A DNA stretch of 31,206 bases. Origin: a virus. The notes beneath the pieces were generated by a model that saw nothing but the letters and a program-made list of their open reading frames with translations, did not search any database and was not told the DNA's origin. Position numbers and translations under genes: made by a program. Location: IMG/VR virus record IMGVR_UViG_3300030102_001874, positions 1-31,206 of that record, one strand, 5' to 3'. Each line of letters opens with the position of its first letter. Positions within the stretch are counted from its first letter, which is position 1. Positions 8,085 through 15,217 of the stretch are shown piece by piece.

Positions 8085-8779
8085 TAAGCAATCCTGTAAA
8101 TGGTCAAGTCGGGAGCAACCCTGAATGACGCACGAGACTGATCCTGTGACAGGGCCCGCTCGAACTCCTCCTCATAAAGCTGTTTGAGCAAGGGCACCCT
8201 GTCTGGCACGCGCTTCATCGCTATGTAATATGCAAGACCGGCCGCAAGACAGGGGAAAAAACGAAACGGTATTTCTATCGTATCAGTGCCTACATCAGCA
8301 TCATCCATGCGGCTCAACACGTTCAGGTGCAAGGTGTAAGTAGAGTTTTTGTCAGGCGCAGGATAGACCGTAATCGTAGGACTTATCTGCTTGTCGATAA
8401 AATATTGATTTGGCTTGCCGGTGCTGGTCTTAGTTGCAATGTGAGCATACTCTGCCCGAGAAAGTTTTGTCAGCGGCAAGTCTGTGACCGTACCGGAGAC
8501 TGTCTCGCGCACAAATACGTCCAAGACATCGATGACCGACGTGGGATTTGTCGAATCAATCGTGTATACAATAGTATCTTTTACTGCACTTATTGTTTTC
8601 TGATTGATAGTCCACTGGTTTAATCCGCGATTGGCCCACTCTGCAAGCATGAGGTTGAGAGATCGCTGTGCCGTCTTGAGGTCATAACCAGTGCGAAGCT
8701 CAAGCCCACATCGCTCAAAGGCTTCCTCTACATAATCCGCTACATCTAACTCAAAATCTTTACTGCCGCTCGTCGCCAT
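8084..8779 (-). CDS. gp4-like head-tail connector, copy A (231 aa)
   Basis: Resembles the connector ring proteins that attach to the portal, such as P22 gp4 (tail accessory factor). The N-terminal half is helical (FELDVADYVEEAFERCGLEL, then AQRSLNLMLAEWANRGLNQW), the middle is beta-rich, and the C-terminal helices contain LAYYIAMKR and LYEEEFERAL. The last 50 residues match the partial gene at 31054-31206 at 29 of 50 positions by hand. I chose ATG at 8779; a GTG at 8788 would add three residues and has no better ribosome-binding site. The start lies inside the end of the 232-aa gene, so the two are coupled. Confidence 0.8.
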   Translation of the reverse strand: MATSGSKDFELDVADYVEEAFERCGLELRTGYDLKTAQRSLNLMLAEWANRGLNQWTINQKTISAVKDTIVYTIDSTNPTSVIDVLDVFVRETVSGTVTDLPLTKLSRAEYAHIATKTSTGKPNQYFIDKQISPTITVYPAPDKNSTYTLHLNVLSRMDDADVGTDTIEIPFRFFPCLAAGLAYYIAMKRVPDRVPLLKQLYEEEFERALSQDQSRASFRVAPDLTIYRIA

Positions 8780-9458
8780 CTTCAGCACCCGCGTAGAGAT
8801 TATTAAACACTTGATTCACATCTAGGGTGTAGTCTAAATCAGATTTTGAGTAATGGATATGCTGAGAGGGTCTGAAGTCAGGAGCGCCCTCTCCTGTCTC
8901 GAACCAAGCTGGATGTGTTACTCGCACTCGGTTGTTTGGCAACGCCACTATGTTACCTGTCCATGGTCCTGCGTCGAGCAACTCAAGGACGTGGCTTTGC
9001 TTATGCTGAGCGGGATCGTCGGCTATCTCGTTCTCCGCATAATCAACAGTGAAATAATACTTGGCGGGATACATCTCGCCGTCAATCATCGCAAGCCAAG
9101 GACACGGTGTAGCTCTGTCGAGCACGTAGACAGCGTGGTGATGAGAGCTACAATCCCATGGCTGAGCCGCCCAGACGGGCATTGGCTCAGGCCACTCATC
9201 CAGAGGAGTATCACCAACTAACGCAGTAATAGGCATACGAGCCCACATGGCACCGCCATGAACATTTGGCTCGTCGTCATCGTCGTAAGTCTCAGCTCCA
9301 GTAAAAATTAATTGGAAACTGAGACATCGAGTTGGCATTGTTGTGACGGCAATAGCCATAGCATGAATAAATTCGCCGTGGTATTGCTGATGGTTGTGCG
9401 TGTACTCCCTGCGTACCCAGCACTTAAAGTGCGGGATATTACTTTGCAAATAAGCCAT
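8760..9458 (-). CDS. Conserved phage protein of unknown function (232 aa)
   Basis: A 232-residue protein with a distinctive N-terminus (MAYLQSNIPHFKCWVRREYT) that I recall from many marine phages, where it is placed near the neck genes and unnamed. It is rich in His, Trp, Tyr and Asp, with clusters such as SSHHHAVYVLD, an acidic YDDDDEP patch and HIHYSK near the end, so metal binding is conceivable. No signal peptide or membrane segment. Its ATG directly follows the TAG of the 118-aa repeat protein, with GGGAGA upstream as a ribosome-binding site. It overlaps the connector gene. A virion or assembly role is inferred from position only. Neck block B is cut before this position, so whether it too is duplicated cannot be told. 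Confidence 0.75.
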   Translation of the reverse strand: MAYLQSNIPHFKCWVRREYTHNHQQYHGEFIHAMAIAVTTMPTRCLSFQLIFTGAETYDDDDEPNVHGGAMWARMPITALVGDTPLDEWPEPMPVWAAQPWDCSSHHHAVYVLDRATPCPWLAMIDGEMYPAKYYFTVDYAENEIADDPAQHKQSHVLELLDAGPWTGNIVALPNNRVRVTHPAWFETGEGAPDFRPSQHIHYSKSDLDYTLDVNQVFNNLYAGAEDGDERQ

Positions 9459-9815
9459 CTATCTCCCGTAAAGACCACTCTTCTTGTTTGACGGTGGCCG
9501 CATTCGCATTTTGCCGCCAGTAGCACCGCCCTTCGTTTTCATGGCGCCGCCTTTTGCCATGCCTTTTGTCTTCATGGCACCGCCTTTAGGCATTCCCTTC
9601 GTCTTCATGGCACCGCCTTTAGAATAACCCTTAGATTTCATTACACCCCCCTCTGCCATGCCTTTGACATCTTTCTTGCTCAAATATTCTCCGGCCTGCT
9701 TAATCATCTCATCCACGGAAGGGACTGATTTTTTGGCACTTTTGCTCTGCCGCAAAATCTTTGCTTTATCCTCCAATTTCAATTCTTTATCACTTTTTGC
9801 GCCTTTGCTTTTCAT
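9459..9815 (-). CDS. Basic repeat protein with 11-residue KGGAMKTKGM repeats (118 aa)
   Basis: Very Lys-rich throughout. Residues 1-50 look helical (ELKLEDKAKILRQS, VDEMIKQAGEYL). Residues 53-103 are a tandem repeat with an 11-residue period, with GG motifs at AEGGVM, SKGGAM, PKGGAM, AKGGAM and ATGGKM, separated by KSKGY or KTKGM. I chose ATG at 9815 because AGGAG lies seven bases upstream; a GTG at 9830 in a GTGA overlap would add five residues but lacks a binding site. No catalytic features. The basic charge suggests nucleic-acid or capsid-interior contact; that is inference. It is the last of four consecutive small basic genes. Confidence 0.7.
   Translation of the reverse strand: MKSKGAKSDKELKLEDKAKILRQSKSAKKSVPSVDEMIKQAGEYLSKKDVKGMAEGGVMKSKGYSKGGAMKTKGMPKGGAMKTKGMAKGGAMKTKGGATGGKMRMRPPSNKKSGLYGR
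9505..9669 (-). repeat. 33-bp in-frame tandem repeat
   Basis: About five units of 33 bases lie end to end at 9505, 9538, 9571, 9604 and 9637. Units at 9538, 9571 and 9604 begin on the plus strand with ttcatggc(g/a)ccgcctttt or a close variant; the outer two are more degenerate. Each unit encodes one 11-residue repeat of the basic protein. There are no unique spacers, so it is a coding minisatellite, open to copy-number change by slippage or recombination. Confidence 0.8.
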
Positions 9816-9826
9816 CGCCTTGCTCC

Positions 9827-10009
9827 TCACGATTTTGGGATACGGGTTTTTTTGCGCTTGCCTTCCATCATCGCGCCACAGCCACGTCCTTGAATCTCGA
9901 CATAACCGCCTTTGTTCAAATTGCGGGCAATCGCCTCGCCACGCTTTCGCTCATAGCCAGACAGCTTTCCGTCTTTATCCAAGTCAGCCTTCTTTTCGTC
10001 AATCTTCAT
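9827..10009 (-). CDS. Small basic protein with EF-hand-like loop (60 aa)
   Basis: Residues 9-20 read DLDKDGKLSGYE, which fits the 12-residue EF-hand calcium loop: D9, D11, D13, G14, K15 backbone, S17 and E20 at the last ligand position. The flanking RKRGEAIARNL could be the exiting helix. A second short motif NKGGYVEIQGRG (31-42) contains the xGGxV element shared with other proteins here, and the tail is basic. The ATG overlaps the upstream stop (ATGA). I have seen similar tiny proteins with a DxDGKLSxYE loop in marine phage structural operons, always unnamed. Calcium binding is predicted, not shown. Confidence 0.7.
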   Translation of the reverse strand: MKIDEKKADLDKDGKLSGYERKRGEAIARNLNKGGYVEIQGRGCGAMMEGKRKKTRIPKS

Positions 10010-10260
10010 TTGCGATGCCTCGCTGTCTTTTTAGCCACCTTCTTAGGTTGCTTCGAAAACTGTTTGCCTTTTTTGGTGTCCGCGCGCTTCTTCCTTGTAG
10101 TGGCCGCATATTCCTTGTCGGACATTGCCTTGATGGCCTTCTCTGGCAAATATCTCTCGCCCGTGGCCTTAGACCCTTGCGTGCTTGGCTTGCCAGACTT
10201 GGTTCGCCACTTTTGCTTTGTCCACTTCTTCAAGGACTTTTGTGACTTCTTCAGAGCCAT
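10006..10260 (-). CDS. Small highly basic conserved phage protein (84 aa)
   Basis: An extremely Lys/Arg-rich protein with a recognisable order of motifs: LKKSQKSLKKWTKQKW, RTKSGKPSTQG, GERYLPEKAI, YAATTRKKR, KKGKQFSKQPKK. I recall the same order in many marine phages and some large viruses, possibly Pfam DUF5872, but am not certain of the number. No membrane or signal segment. The ATG overlaps the upstream TAA by one base (TAATG), and the TGA overlaps the next ATG. High charge suggests binding to DNA or RNA or neutralising packaged DNA; this is inference. Confidence 0.75.
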   Translation of the reverse strand: MALKKSQKSLKKWTKQKWRTKSGKPSTQGSKATGERYLPEKAIKAMSDKEYAATTRKKRADTKKGKQFSKQPKKVAKKTARHRK

Positions 10261-10472
10261 TAGTCCTTGTATCCTCCCCCAGCTTTTTTGTATTCAGACG
10301 CCAGCATTTGGGCCTTCCGAGCCGACCATTGGCCGGGCCTTCCGCCCTTGCCGCCAGCTTTTATGCGGTTGAAAATCCTTTTTCGGAGGGTAGGCTTAGT
10401 GTAGTTGCCCGCCTCATTAACCCGAGATTTTGCCTTTTTCTTTGGCTTGGCCTTAGATTTAGCTCTCGGCAT
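10260..10472 (-). CDS. Small highly basic conserved phage protein (70 aa)
   Basis: Begins with a Lys/Ala/Pro tail (MPRAKSKAKPKKKAKS) resembling histone H1-type tails, then a conserved block: VNEAGNYTKP, LRKRIFNRIKAGGKGG, PGQWSARKAQMLA, YKKAGGGYKD. A strong AAGGAG lies seven bases before the ATG at 10472, restarting translation after a short gap from the 395-aa gene. I recall the block as frequent in marine phage genomes without a function. DNA binding is plausible from charge. It is the first of four adjacent small basic genes. Confidence 0.75.
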   Translation of the reverse strand: MPRAKSKAKPKKKAKSRVNEAGNYTKPTLRKRIFNRIKAGGKGGRPGQWSARKAQMLASEYKKAGGGYKD

Positions 10473-10483
10473 GAAATTACTCC

Positions 10484-11671
10484 TTAGCCCATGGCGCCCA
10501 TCATCGGCGCGTTCATTCTCGTGTTGTCCATCACAATTTTACTAGGCGCACGAACATCAACCTCACGATCTTGCATAGGCATCGTAGACTGCCTATATTC
10601 TGCGTCCGTCACAATCCCATCATTATTGAGATCGTGACCTTGTGCGATAGCCGCGCGTTGATTACCCATTGCTTCTTGGGCTGTCATTCCTCGGCCCATG
10701 AGTGCTGATAATCGCGCCATCCTATCTCTGAGATTGCCAATATCGATGCTTCCACCAAAAGGCAGAGAGATCGAGGCCCTGTCTGGGTTGTTTGCTAAAA
10801 ACGCATCAAGTCTTGCCTGTATCGCGGCTGGGTCCATCTGCGGCTGTTGCGGCGCAGGCTGTGCCATCTCTTGTTGCCGCTGGCGAATCATGTCCCTAAT
10901 CCTGTCAATTTGGCTCTGATCAAGGTTAAGGCCAAGCTTAGAGCCGCCAAAAAAGGGATTTGGCGTGGTCATTCCAGCGGATAAACCCGTATCAAACAAG
11001 CTCGACATCGGCGAAGAACCGCCCGTAACCCCTTGTGTAGTGTTTAACAAATTTTTGAATAAGCCAGTGGGTGCAGATCCGCTATCTCCCGACCCCTGTA
11101 TGCCGTCAAGCGCTCTCAAGTTTGCGCCCAGTTCAGTGATTCCGAGACGGGTTGGGAGCCTGCGGGGCCCTTGAATAGAGGAGATGAGGTTTGCAATTGA
11201 AACGGGCTCACGATCAGGTAATCCCATATTTTGATCTTGAGGGATCGTCCCCATGAGCTGAGCAATCACGCCTTGGTTCATATTGGAGCCTCCTTGAGGA
11301 ATTACTTGTCCGCCTTGTCTCATCATCGGCACATCTTGCAATTCACTGCCTCGCCGAAAATATTGGCTCAAATCACTCAAGGGCAGGTCAGACCGCACTC
11401 CAAAACCGCCTCTGGCGGTTCCAGCTCCGCCGCTAAGAGGCATCATTCCGCTCATGCCGCCGAAGGGCGTGCGGTTTGTCATTTGGCCGTCGCCCGTGCC
11501 CGCCGCTCCACCAGCGCCTGAAATCATTGAAGCAATTTCTGGTCCGTATCGAACTAACGCTCCAGCGGCAGGATTGATAAGCGAAATTATGCCTGCCGCC
11601 GCACCGCGAGGAGTGGTATAGCTCGAAACGATAGGTTTGATGCGGGTAAGAATCTCATCTTTTATGCTCAT
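10484..11671 (-). CDS. Gly/Met-rich phage protein with C-terminal EF-hand-like loop (395 aa)
   Basis: Low-complexity Gly/Met/Gln-rich protein of unknown function. Residues 1-60 include a hydrophobic, Gly/Ala-rich stretch (GAAAGIISLINPAAGALV). MMRQGGQVIPQGG (116-128) carries the xGGxV element. Residues 254-340 are helical with RIRDMIRQRQQEMA and a Pro/Gln linker. Residues 347-358 read DLNNDGIVTDAE, a good match to an EF-hand loop, followed by YRQ. The start has AGGAA upstream. The lack of folded-domain signatures and the place among head genes suggest a minor or internal virion protein. Other readings, such as a scaffold or chaperone, remain open. Confidence 0.7.
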   Translation of the reverse strand: MSIKDEILTRIKPIVSSYTTPRGAAAGIISLINPAAGALVRYGPEIASMISGAGGAAGTGDGQMTNRTPFGGMSGMMPLSGGAGTARGGFGVRSDLPLSDLSQYFRRGSELQDVPMMRQGGQVIPQGGSNMNQGVIAQLMGTIPQDQNMGLPDREPVSIANLISSIQGPRRLPTRLGITELGANLRALDGIQGSGDSGSAPTGLFKNLLNTTQGVTGGSSPMSSLFDTGLSAGMTTPNPFFGGSKLGLNLDQSQIDRIRDMIRQRQQEMAQPAPQQPQMDPAAIQARLDAFLANNPDRASISLPFGGSIDIGNLRDRMARLSALMGRGMTAQEAMGNQRAAIAQGHDLNNDGIVTDAEYRQSTMPMQDREVDVRAPSKIVMDNTRMNAPMMGAMG

Positions 11672-11680
11672 TTCATTTTC

Positions 11681-11965
11681 CTACCAAGCCTTACACGACC
11701 AGTATCTGGCCGAAAACTTGTCTTTTGCGGTATCGCATTTATGCCGTGCGCGGAAAGACTTACGTCTTGCGGGCTGGCTTTTCTTGATGGTCATTTTGCT
11801 ATCGCCATAACGCACGAGCTTGACCTCGTTTCCTTTTTTGGCGAGAACTGCGCTTTTTTTGGCTTTACCGGGCGTGCGCTTTGGCTTGTTGTAGCCAGCA
11901 AAAGTCTCCCCCCTGTAGCTTAATCGCCCAGAGGGGAGTCGCTTTACGTCTTTGGTCGTAGCCAT
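11681..11965 (-). CDS. Small basic conserved phage protein (94 aa)
   Basis: A strongly basic protein with two parts: an N-terminal LPSGRLSYRGETFAGYNKPKR and a conserved C-terminus YGDSKMTIKKSQPARRKSF, then FRARHKCDTAKDK and RYWSCKAW. The two Cys (77 and 91) and His75 could form a metal site or disulfide, but four ligands of a zinc site are not evident. I recall this C-terminal pattern (ARHKC to RYWSCKAW) in other marine phages. It starts three bases after the 134-aa gene stop with no clear ribosome-binding site, so coupling is likely. Function unknown. Confidence 0.75.
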   Translation of the reverse strand: MATTKDVKRLPSGRLSYRGETFAGYNKPKRTPGKAKKSAVLAKKGNEVKLVRYGDSKMTIKKSQPARRKSFRARHKCDTAKDKFSARYWSCKAW

Positions 11966-11968
11966 AAA

Positions 11969-12373
11969 TCAACCGTAACTCTTGATTAGCTCCAGAATAA
12001 TCATATAGCTGTCACCAGAAGAATGACCGACAGTTGTAAAGTCTAAGTCTCCAGTCTTTCCAGAGCCTGCATTATTAGGGATGCCAGAGAAATTAGAATA
12101 GTCGTGATGACCATTCGAGTTTTCTGACAACCCGATTGCCAAAACATTGGATGAGGCATCGAACTCAATCTTTACAGACATACCAGTACACTGCCACCAG
12201 ATCTTATTGATCGTGACAGCAGAGCACGCCTCTCCACGAGTGTTTGACGTTAAAGCAGAAACGTCGACTTTTTTGACTGCCGACTCACCTGTGCCATCGC
12301 TGGCATTGGTGAATTTCAAGACGGCTTTGCGTTCACCATCTTGAATAGTTTGCGAAGTGACTGCATCAGCCAT
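11969..12373 (-). CDS. Conserved beta-rich virion-type protein (134 aa)
   Basis: A Ser/Thr/Gly-rich protein with alternating hydrophobic residues. The N-terminal KAVLKFTNASDGTGES and VKKVDVSAL pattern is one I recall from small proteins encoded next to marine phage decoration or tail genes. It ends in MIILELIKSYG. A strong GGAGG sits six bases before the ATG, in line with high expression. There is no signal peptide. Located just after the jelly-roll-like protein and the capsid gene, it is probably a minor capsid or decoration component; direct evidence is lacking. Confidence 0.75.
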   Translation of the reverse strand: MADAVTSQTIQDGERKAVLKFTNASDGTGESAVKKVDVSALTSNTRGEACSAVTINKIWWQCTGMSVKIEFDASSNVLAIGLSENSNGHHDYSNFSGIPNNAGSGKTGDLDFTTVGHSSGDSYMIILELIKSYG

Positions 12374-12387
12374 GTGGAACCTCCAAT

Positions 12388-13098
12388 TTAGAGTTCGGTG
12401 CTGGCTGTGCGCTCTTTCATGGCCGTAACATAATCTACGGTCAGGACTTTTGCCGCCGCCGCGCCGTTCTGGATGCCAAAGCTAACGGTCAAATCCTCGT
12501 CATCAGGGGCGTTTGTAGAAACTACGGTGCCAACTTCGGTATTGTTCTGATAGACGTGAAACTTTTGATCTTTCGGATCATACATGAAACCAACCGTCAT
12601 AAAGGTGTCATCAGCCATGGCTGTGGGCAGATCCAGCGTGCTTTGAGTGCCGTCCTTTTCCACGATAAACGTAAGAGTGGTCGAGCCATCCGTAAGCAAA
12701 AAGAAAATGCCATCAGAAACATCCAACGGGCTGGTGTCGGTGATTTGTAAACCCATCACAACATCAGAGGCGTCAGCGTCAGAAGTCTTGAATCGCGCGT
12801 TGAAAGCCAACTGCTTTCCAGCCTCGTACTTAAAGCCTTCTTTGACAAGCTGAAGAAAATCGTTGTCGTTGTCGGCGTCATCATTCGTGATGACCAACAG
12901 ACCTCCGTCACCATCGCCTAGAGCTTCTGAAGCGTTGCCAGAGCCGCCCTCGGTGGTAGTGATTGTCCAATCACTCGCGAGGTAGGTGTCAAAATCGTTG
13001 TGATAGACGTGGTACTTGGCAGGGGCTGGCATCTTTGCGCGGCCCAACGTGCTACCAGCGCCTACGTTTGTAACGCCAGAAGTAAAGTGAGTTGTCAT
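12388..13098 (-). CDS. Putative decoration protein with lectin-like jelly roll (236 aa)
   Basis: After ~35 residues the chain reads as a beta sandwich of the concanavalin/LamG type: HNDFDTYLASDWTITT, an acidic GDGDGG loop, KQLAFNARFKT, DVVMGLQITDT, DGIFFLLTDGS, MTVGFMYDPK, KFHVYQNNTEVG. These alternating strands with a late YxNNxxVG turn are typical of such folds. It is the first gene after the capsid terminator and has AAGGAGA six bases before ATG, so high expression is likely. Its place beside the capsid gene suggests a head decoration protein that may bind glycans. The fold is inferred by eye. Confidence 0.75.
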   Translation of the reverse strand: MTTHFTSGVTNVGAGSTLGRAKMPAPAKYHVYHNDFDTYLASDWTITTTEGGSGNASEALGDGDGGLLVITNDDADNDNDFLQLVKEGFKYEAGKQLAFNARFKTSDADASDVVMGLQITDTSPLDVSDGIFFLLTDGSTTLTFIVEKDGTQSTLDLPTAMADDTFMTVGFMYDPKDQKFHVYQNNTEVGTVVSTNAPDDEDLTVSFGIQNGAAAAKVLTVDYVTAMKERTASTEL

Positions 13099-13141
13099 AA
13101 CAGTTCTCCTTGTGAACCAGCCGTTGCCCTATGCAATGACC

Positions 13142-13171
13142 ATTAGACTACGACAGTGTACTCCGAAACAA
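13142..13171 (-). promoter_or_regulatory. Weak sigma-70-like promoter candidate after capsid terminator
   Basis: On the minus strand a -10-like TCTAAT (13142-13147) lies 18 bases after TTGTTT (13166-13171). The -10 matches five of six consensus bases, the -35 only three. The site would restart transcription for the decoration-protein gene right after the terminator that follows the capsid gene. Weak by sequence; its position is the main argument. Confidence 0.25.
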
Positions 13172-13198
13172 AATAAAAAAAAGGGGCCCGCAGGCCCC
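13171..13198 (-). terminator. Rho-independent terminator after major capsid gene
   Basis: On the minus strand GGGGCC-TGCG-GGCCCC forms a six-base GC stem with a four-base loop (13183-13198). It is followed at once by eight T, then ATTTTG. It starts 22 bases after the capsid stop codon and precedes the next gene by about 70 bases. This is the only strong terminator I found in the window. Confidence 0.85.
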
Positions 13199-13219
13199 GA
13201 GGAGTGAACAAGGGGTGAC

Positions 13220-14137
13220 TTATGCCCCTTGAGAACCATAGATTCCACGCCAATCGGAGAAGCCGAAGCTGTAACGCTCGCGGGCTTTGTACCGAATGTT
13301 GTCCGTGGAGAAGTCAGGCTCCATGCTGGTCTCCATCGCGGTTCGCTGGAACATCTTGAGTCCTTCGCCTGCGTCAGTGACCGAGGTCAGCAGGAAGTAG
13401 GCATCAGGGTCATTCAGGTAGTGATTGACCGTGTAGCCTTGCGGAAGGACACCAGTGTTGCGAATCGCATTGATGTCATTGTCAGCAGTTCCAGAACGCA
13501 GAGTTGAGTTCAAGATTCTGTCAGCAACGAATACCAACTGCGGCGGTACAACCAACTTGGTCGCTTGAACCGAGATGGTCAAACCACGATCATCGGTGAA
13601 AGTGCTGATGTCAATCAGCGCGTCTTCCAGCGAAGTTTCGTTAAGGTCTGCCATCGTGGTCGCGCGATTAGCCAGCGTGCCACCACCCGCAAGTGGGTGT
13701 GCAGTAGAGATCAAAGGTTGCCCGTCACCACCAGCGAAGCTGGAGCTGAATGCGTTATTGAGAACATCCGCACCCTTGACCTCCTTGGTGTTTGCCATGG
13801 ATCGCGCAAGCGCTTTCACATAACGTCGACCAAGTGAGTCGTACAGATTGTCCTCGACTGCTTCAGCGGTGAGACTGAAGGCCAAAGCCAGCGTTTCGTG
13901 CGTATAGCGGGCCGTAAAGCCTTCTGAGGCGGTGTCGAAAGAGACACCAGCGCCTTCAGACTTAACCGGCGCACTGCCAAAGCCCGTGATCAAAACCTCT
14001 TCTTCAAAGGCGCGCTCAGAATCTTCAATGGCGAAGATTTCCTCGTACTCCCTATCGTAAGAGTCGTAGCTCATACCAAACAGTGCATTGAGGCCGGGCT
14101 CAAGCTCTTTGGCGAGTTGTGCTCGTGAAATAGCCAT
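13220..14137 (-). CDS. Major capsid protein, HK97-fold (305 aa)
   Basis: Most likely the major capsid protein. It starts MAISRAQLAKELEPGLNALF, with an acidic helical lead (YDREYEEIFAIEDSERAFEE), then a fold typical of Mu gpT-like/HK97 major heads: ARYTHETLALAFSLTAEAVED, a helix with RRYVKALARSMANTKEV, LISTAHPLAGGG, and a C-terminus with IRYKARERYSFGFSDWRGIYG. Evidence for the role: a perfect AAGGAGG seven bases before ATG, position after the scaffold-like gene, and a strong terminator just downstream. There is no sign of an N-terminal delta domain, consistent with a separate scaffold. Length is short but within range for this fold. Confidence 0.85.
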   Translation of the reverse strand: MAISRAQLAKELEPGLNALFGMSYDSYDREYEEIFAIEDSERAFEEEVLITGFGSAPVKSEGAGVSFDTASEGFTARYTHETLALAFSLTAEAVEDNLYDSLGRRYVKALARSMANTKEVKGADVLNNAFSSSFAGGDGQPLISTAHPLAGGGTLANRATTMADLNETSLEDALIDISTFTDDRGLTISVQATKLVVPPQLVFVADRILNSTLRSGTADNDINAIRNTGVLPQGYTVNHYLNDPDAYFLLTSVTDAGEGLKMFQRTAMETSMEPDFSTDNIRYKARERYSFGFSDWRGIYGSQGA

Positions 14138-14144
14138 CCGTCAG

Positions 14145-14151
14145 CCTCCTT
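14145..14151 (-). promoter_or_regulatory. Strong Shine-Dalgarno for major capsid gene
   Basis: AAGGAGG on the minus strand, seven bases before the ATG at 14137. It overlaps the end of the preceding 195-aa gene. It is the best ribosome-binding site in the window and fixes the capsid start, in keeping with the high copy number needed. Confidence 0.75.
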
Positions 14152-14737
14152 ATGCTAAGCCAGCGCCTTTAACACCTGCGATATGGTTCTGAATTACAAC
14201 CATAACATTGGTGTTAGCGCTCGCTACGTCGTCGTTGTCGGGATCTTGGCTGATGTCAATGGCCTTGAGAGGCAACGTCGTGGTAGTAGCACCAGTGGTT
14301 ACGTCAAGCTCCATGTTTGAACGGCCAGATGAGGTATCACCCGTGGTAGATTGGTCAACGATATCGAAGTTGCCGAAAAGATCGGCCACTGGGAAGGTAT
14401 CGTCTGCCTGCACCTCAAAAACAACATTGGGGTCATCAATGATGAACGCGATGATGTCATCTGCGGCTACAGCACCGGGGTAATGATTTGCGAAAATCTG
14501 CTCTTTCGAGGTTGGGTCCGTATACTGAACGCCGTTGAAGACACCAACGACAGGAACAGTAGAGGAGGCGGCCGCGCGAGATACAGTACCGCCAGTCAAT
14601 TGCTTAACCAAGTCACCTTGGAAAATCGCACCTGACTGGTTGTTGGCGATCCTATAACGCGATTGGCCTCCACTATACGGAGCGCCACCCATCATGCGGG
14701 CAGGTTTTAGTCCAAAAGCGGCATCTTTATTTGCCAT
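14150..14737 (-). CDS. Minor head / decoration-type protein (195 aa)
   Basis: The start MANKDAAFGLKPARMMGG and the beta-rich body (YRIANNQSGAIFQGDLV, VPVVGVFNGVQYTDP, IIAFIIDDPNVVFEVQAD, then GRSNMEL and NVMVVIQNHI) fit a family I recall directly upstream of capsid genes in marine phages. The FEVQAD core and the repeated short strands resemble trimeric decoration proteins, though this is by pattern only. ATG is preceded by AGGAG at nine bases. It ends next to the capsid start, with the capsid ribosome-binding site inside its last codons, so expression of the two is linked. Confidence 0.75.
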   Translation of the reverse strand: MANKDAAFGLKPARMMGGAPYSGGQSRYRIANNQSGAIFQGDLVKQLTGGTVSRAAASSTVPVVGVFNGVQYTDPTSKEQIFANHYPGAVAADDIIAFIIDDPNVVFEVQADDTFPVADLFGNFDIVDQSTTGDTSSGRSNMELDVTTGATTTTLPLKAIDISQDPDNDDVASANTNVMVVIQNHIAGVKGAGLA

Positions 14738-14749
14738 GCTTTAGCTCTC

Positions 14750-15217
14750 CTATTGCTTGCCAAAAGAAACACGGCTTGAGCGACTAGGATCATATTTAAC
14801 ATAACGGGAGTCAGCGGCGGTTTCATTGAACATATTGTTATCCAATGCCTCCTTCGCTGTTTCTGTCTTCTGAGCATAATGTTCATTACGCTCTTGAACA
14901 GTCTCCTCTGGAATCTTAGCCAGCAAAAGCCCTTCGTTATACACGACGCCTTCATGCCTTCCGTTGTCCAAGGTGGGCAACTGCCACTCAGGAGGGAGAT
15001 CCGTGCCACGCACCAATTCCCAACCTTCACGGATCCGACGCGAGACATTAGCTCGGTCTTCGCTTCCCATCATGCTCTCTCTGATCCACCTGTAAACGTA
15101 GCCGGGTGGTGCAGGGGGAGTTTCTAACTTCCGCACTGGACGCCATGGTTGTCGCCGAGCCTGATTAACGTGCGCTCCGCTTTCACGACTTTTGCGAGTG
15201 TTTTTTGCTTCTGTCAT
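14750..15217 (-). CDS. Conserved head-region protein (155 aa)
   Basis: A charged protein without membrane segments. Recognisable elements are RKLETPPAPPGYVYRWIRES, EDRANVSRRIREGWELVRGT, a central GVVYNEGLLLAKIPEE and a C-terminal SSRVSFGKQ. I recall the same order in marine phages between scaffold and capsid genes, unnamed. The ATG directly follows the TAA of the scaffold-like gene. Possible roles are a minor head protein or a helper for procapsid assembly; the sequence does not decide. Confidence 0.75.
   Translation of the reverse strand: MTEAKNTRKSRESGAHVNQARRQPWRPVRKLETPPAPPGYVYRWIRESMMGSEDRANVSRRIREGWELVRGTDLPPEWQLPTLDNGRHEGVVYNEGLLLAKIPEETVQERNEHYAQKTETAKEALDNNMFNETAADSRYVKYDPSRSSRVSFGKQ

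Larger units (their letters stand above)
5675..8779 (-). repeat. Neck-gene block, copy A (diverged duplicate of 29319-31206)
   Basis: Five consecutive genes here (231, 107, 215, 96 and 142 aa) each have a homologue in the same order and orientation at 31206-29319. Protein similarity is clear but far from identity: the last 50 residues of the 231-aa protein match the other copy at 29 of 50 positions by hand alignment. Copy A differs by one extra gene, the 240-aa Rossmann-like protein at 6392-7114, and by what follows it (tail hub here, fibres after copy B). The divergence excludes a recent tandem duplication or a simple assembly duplicate. Confidence 0.85.

Noticed and set aside
9505-9669. CRISPR-like array
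   Set aside because: Period is regular at 33 bases, but there are no unique spacers, and the repeat is in frame within a translated gene.
9658-10372. Two long plus-strand open frames (195 and 203 codons)
   Set aside because: They lie opposite four small basic genes that overlap neatly and have known-looking motifs. The antisense products are hydrophobic and Leu/Cys-rich only because Lys codons read backwards give Phe/Leu. No ribosome-binding site supports them.
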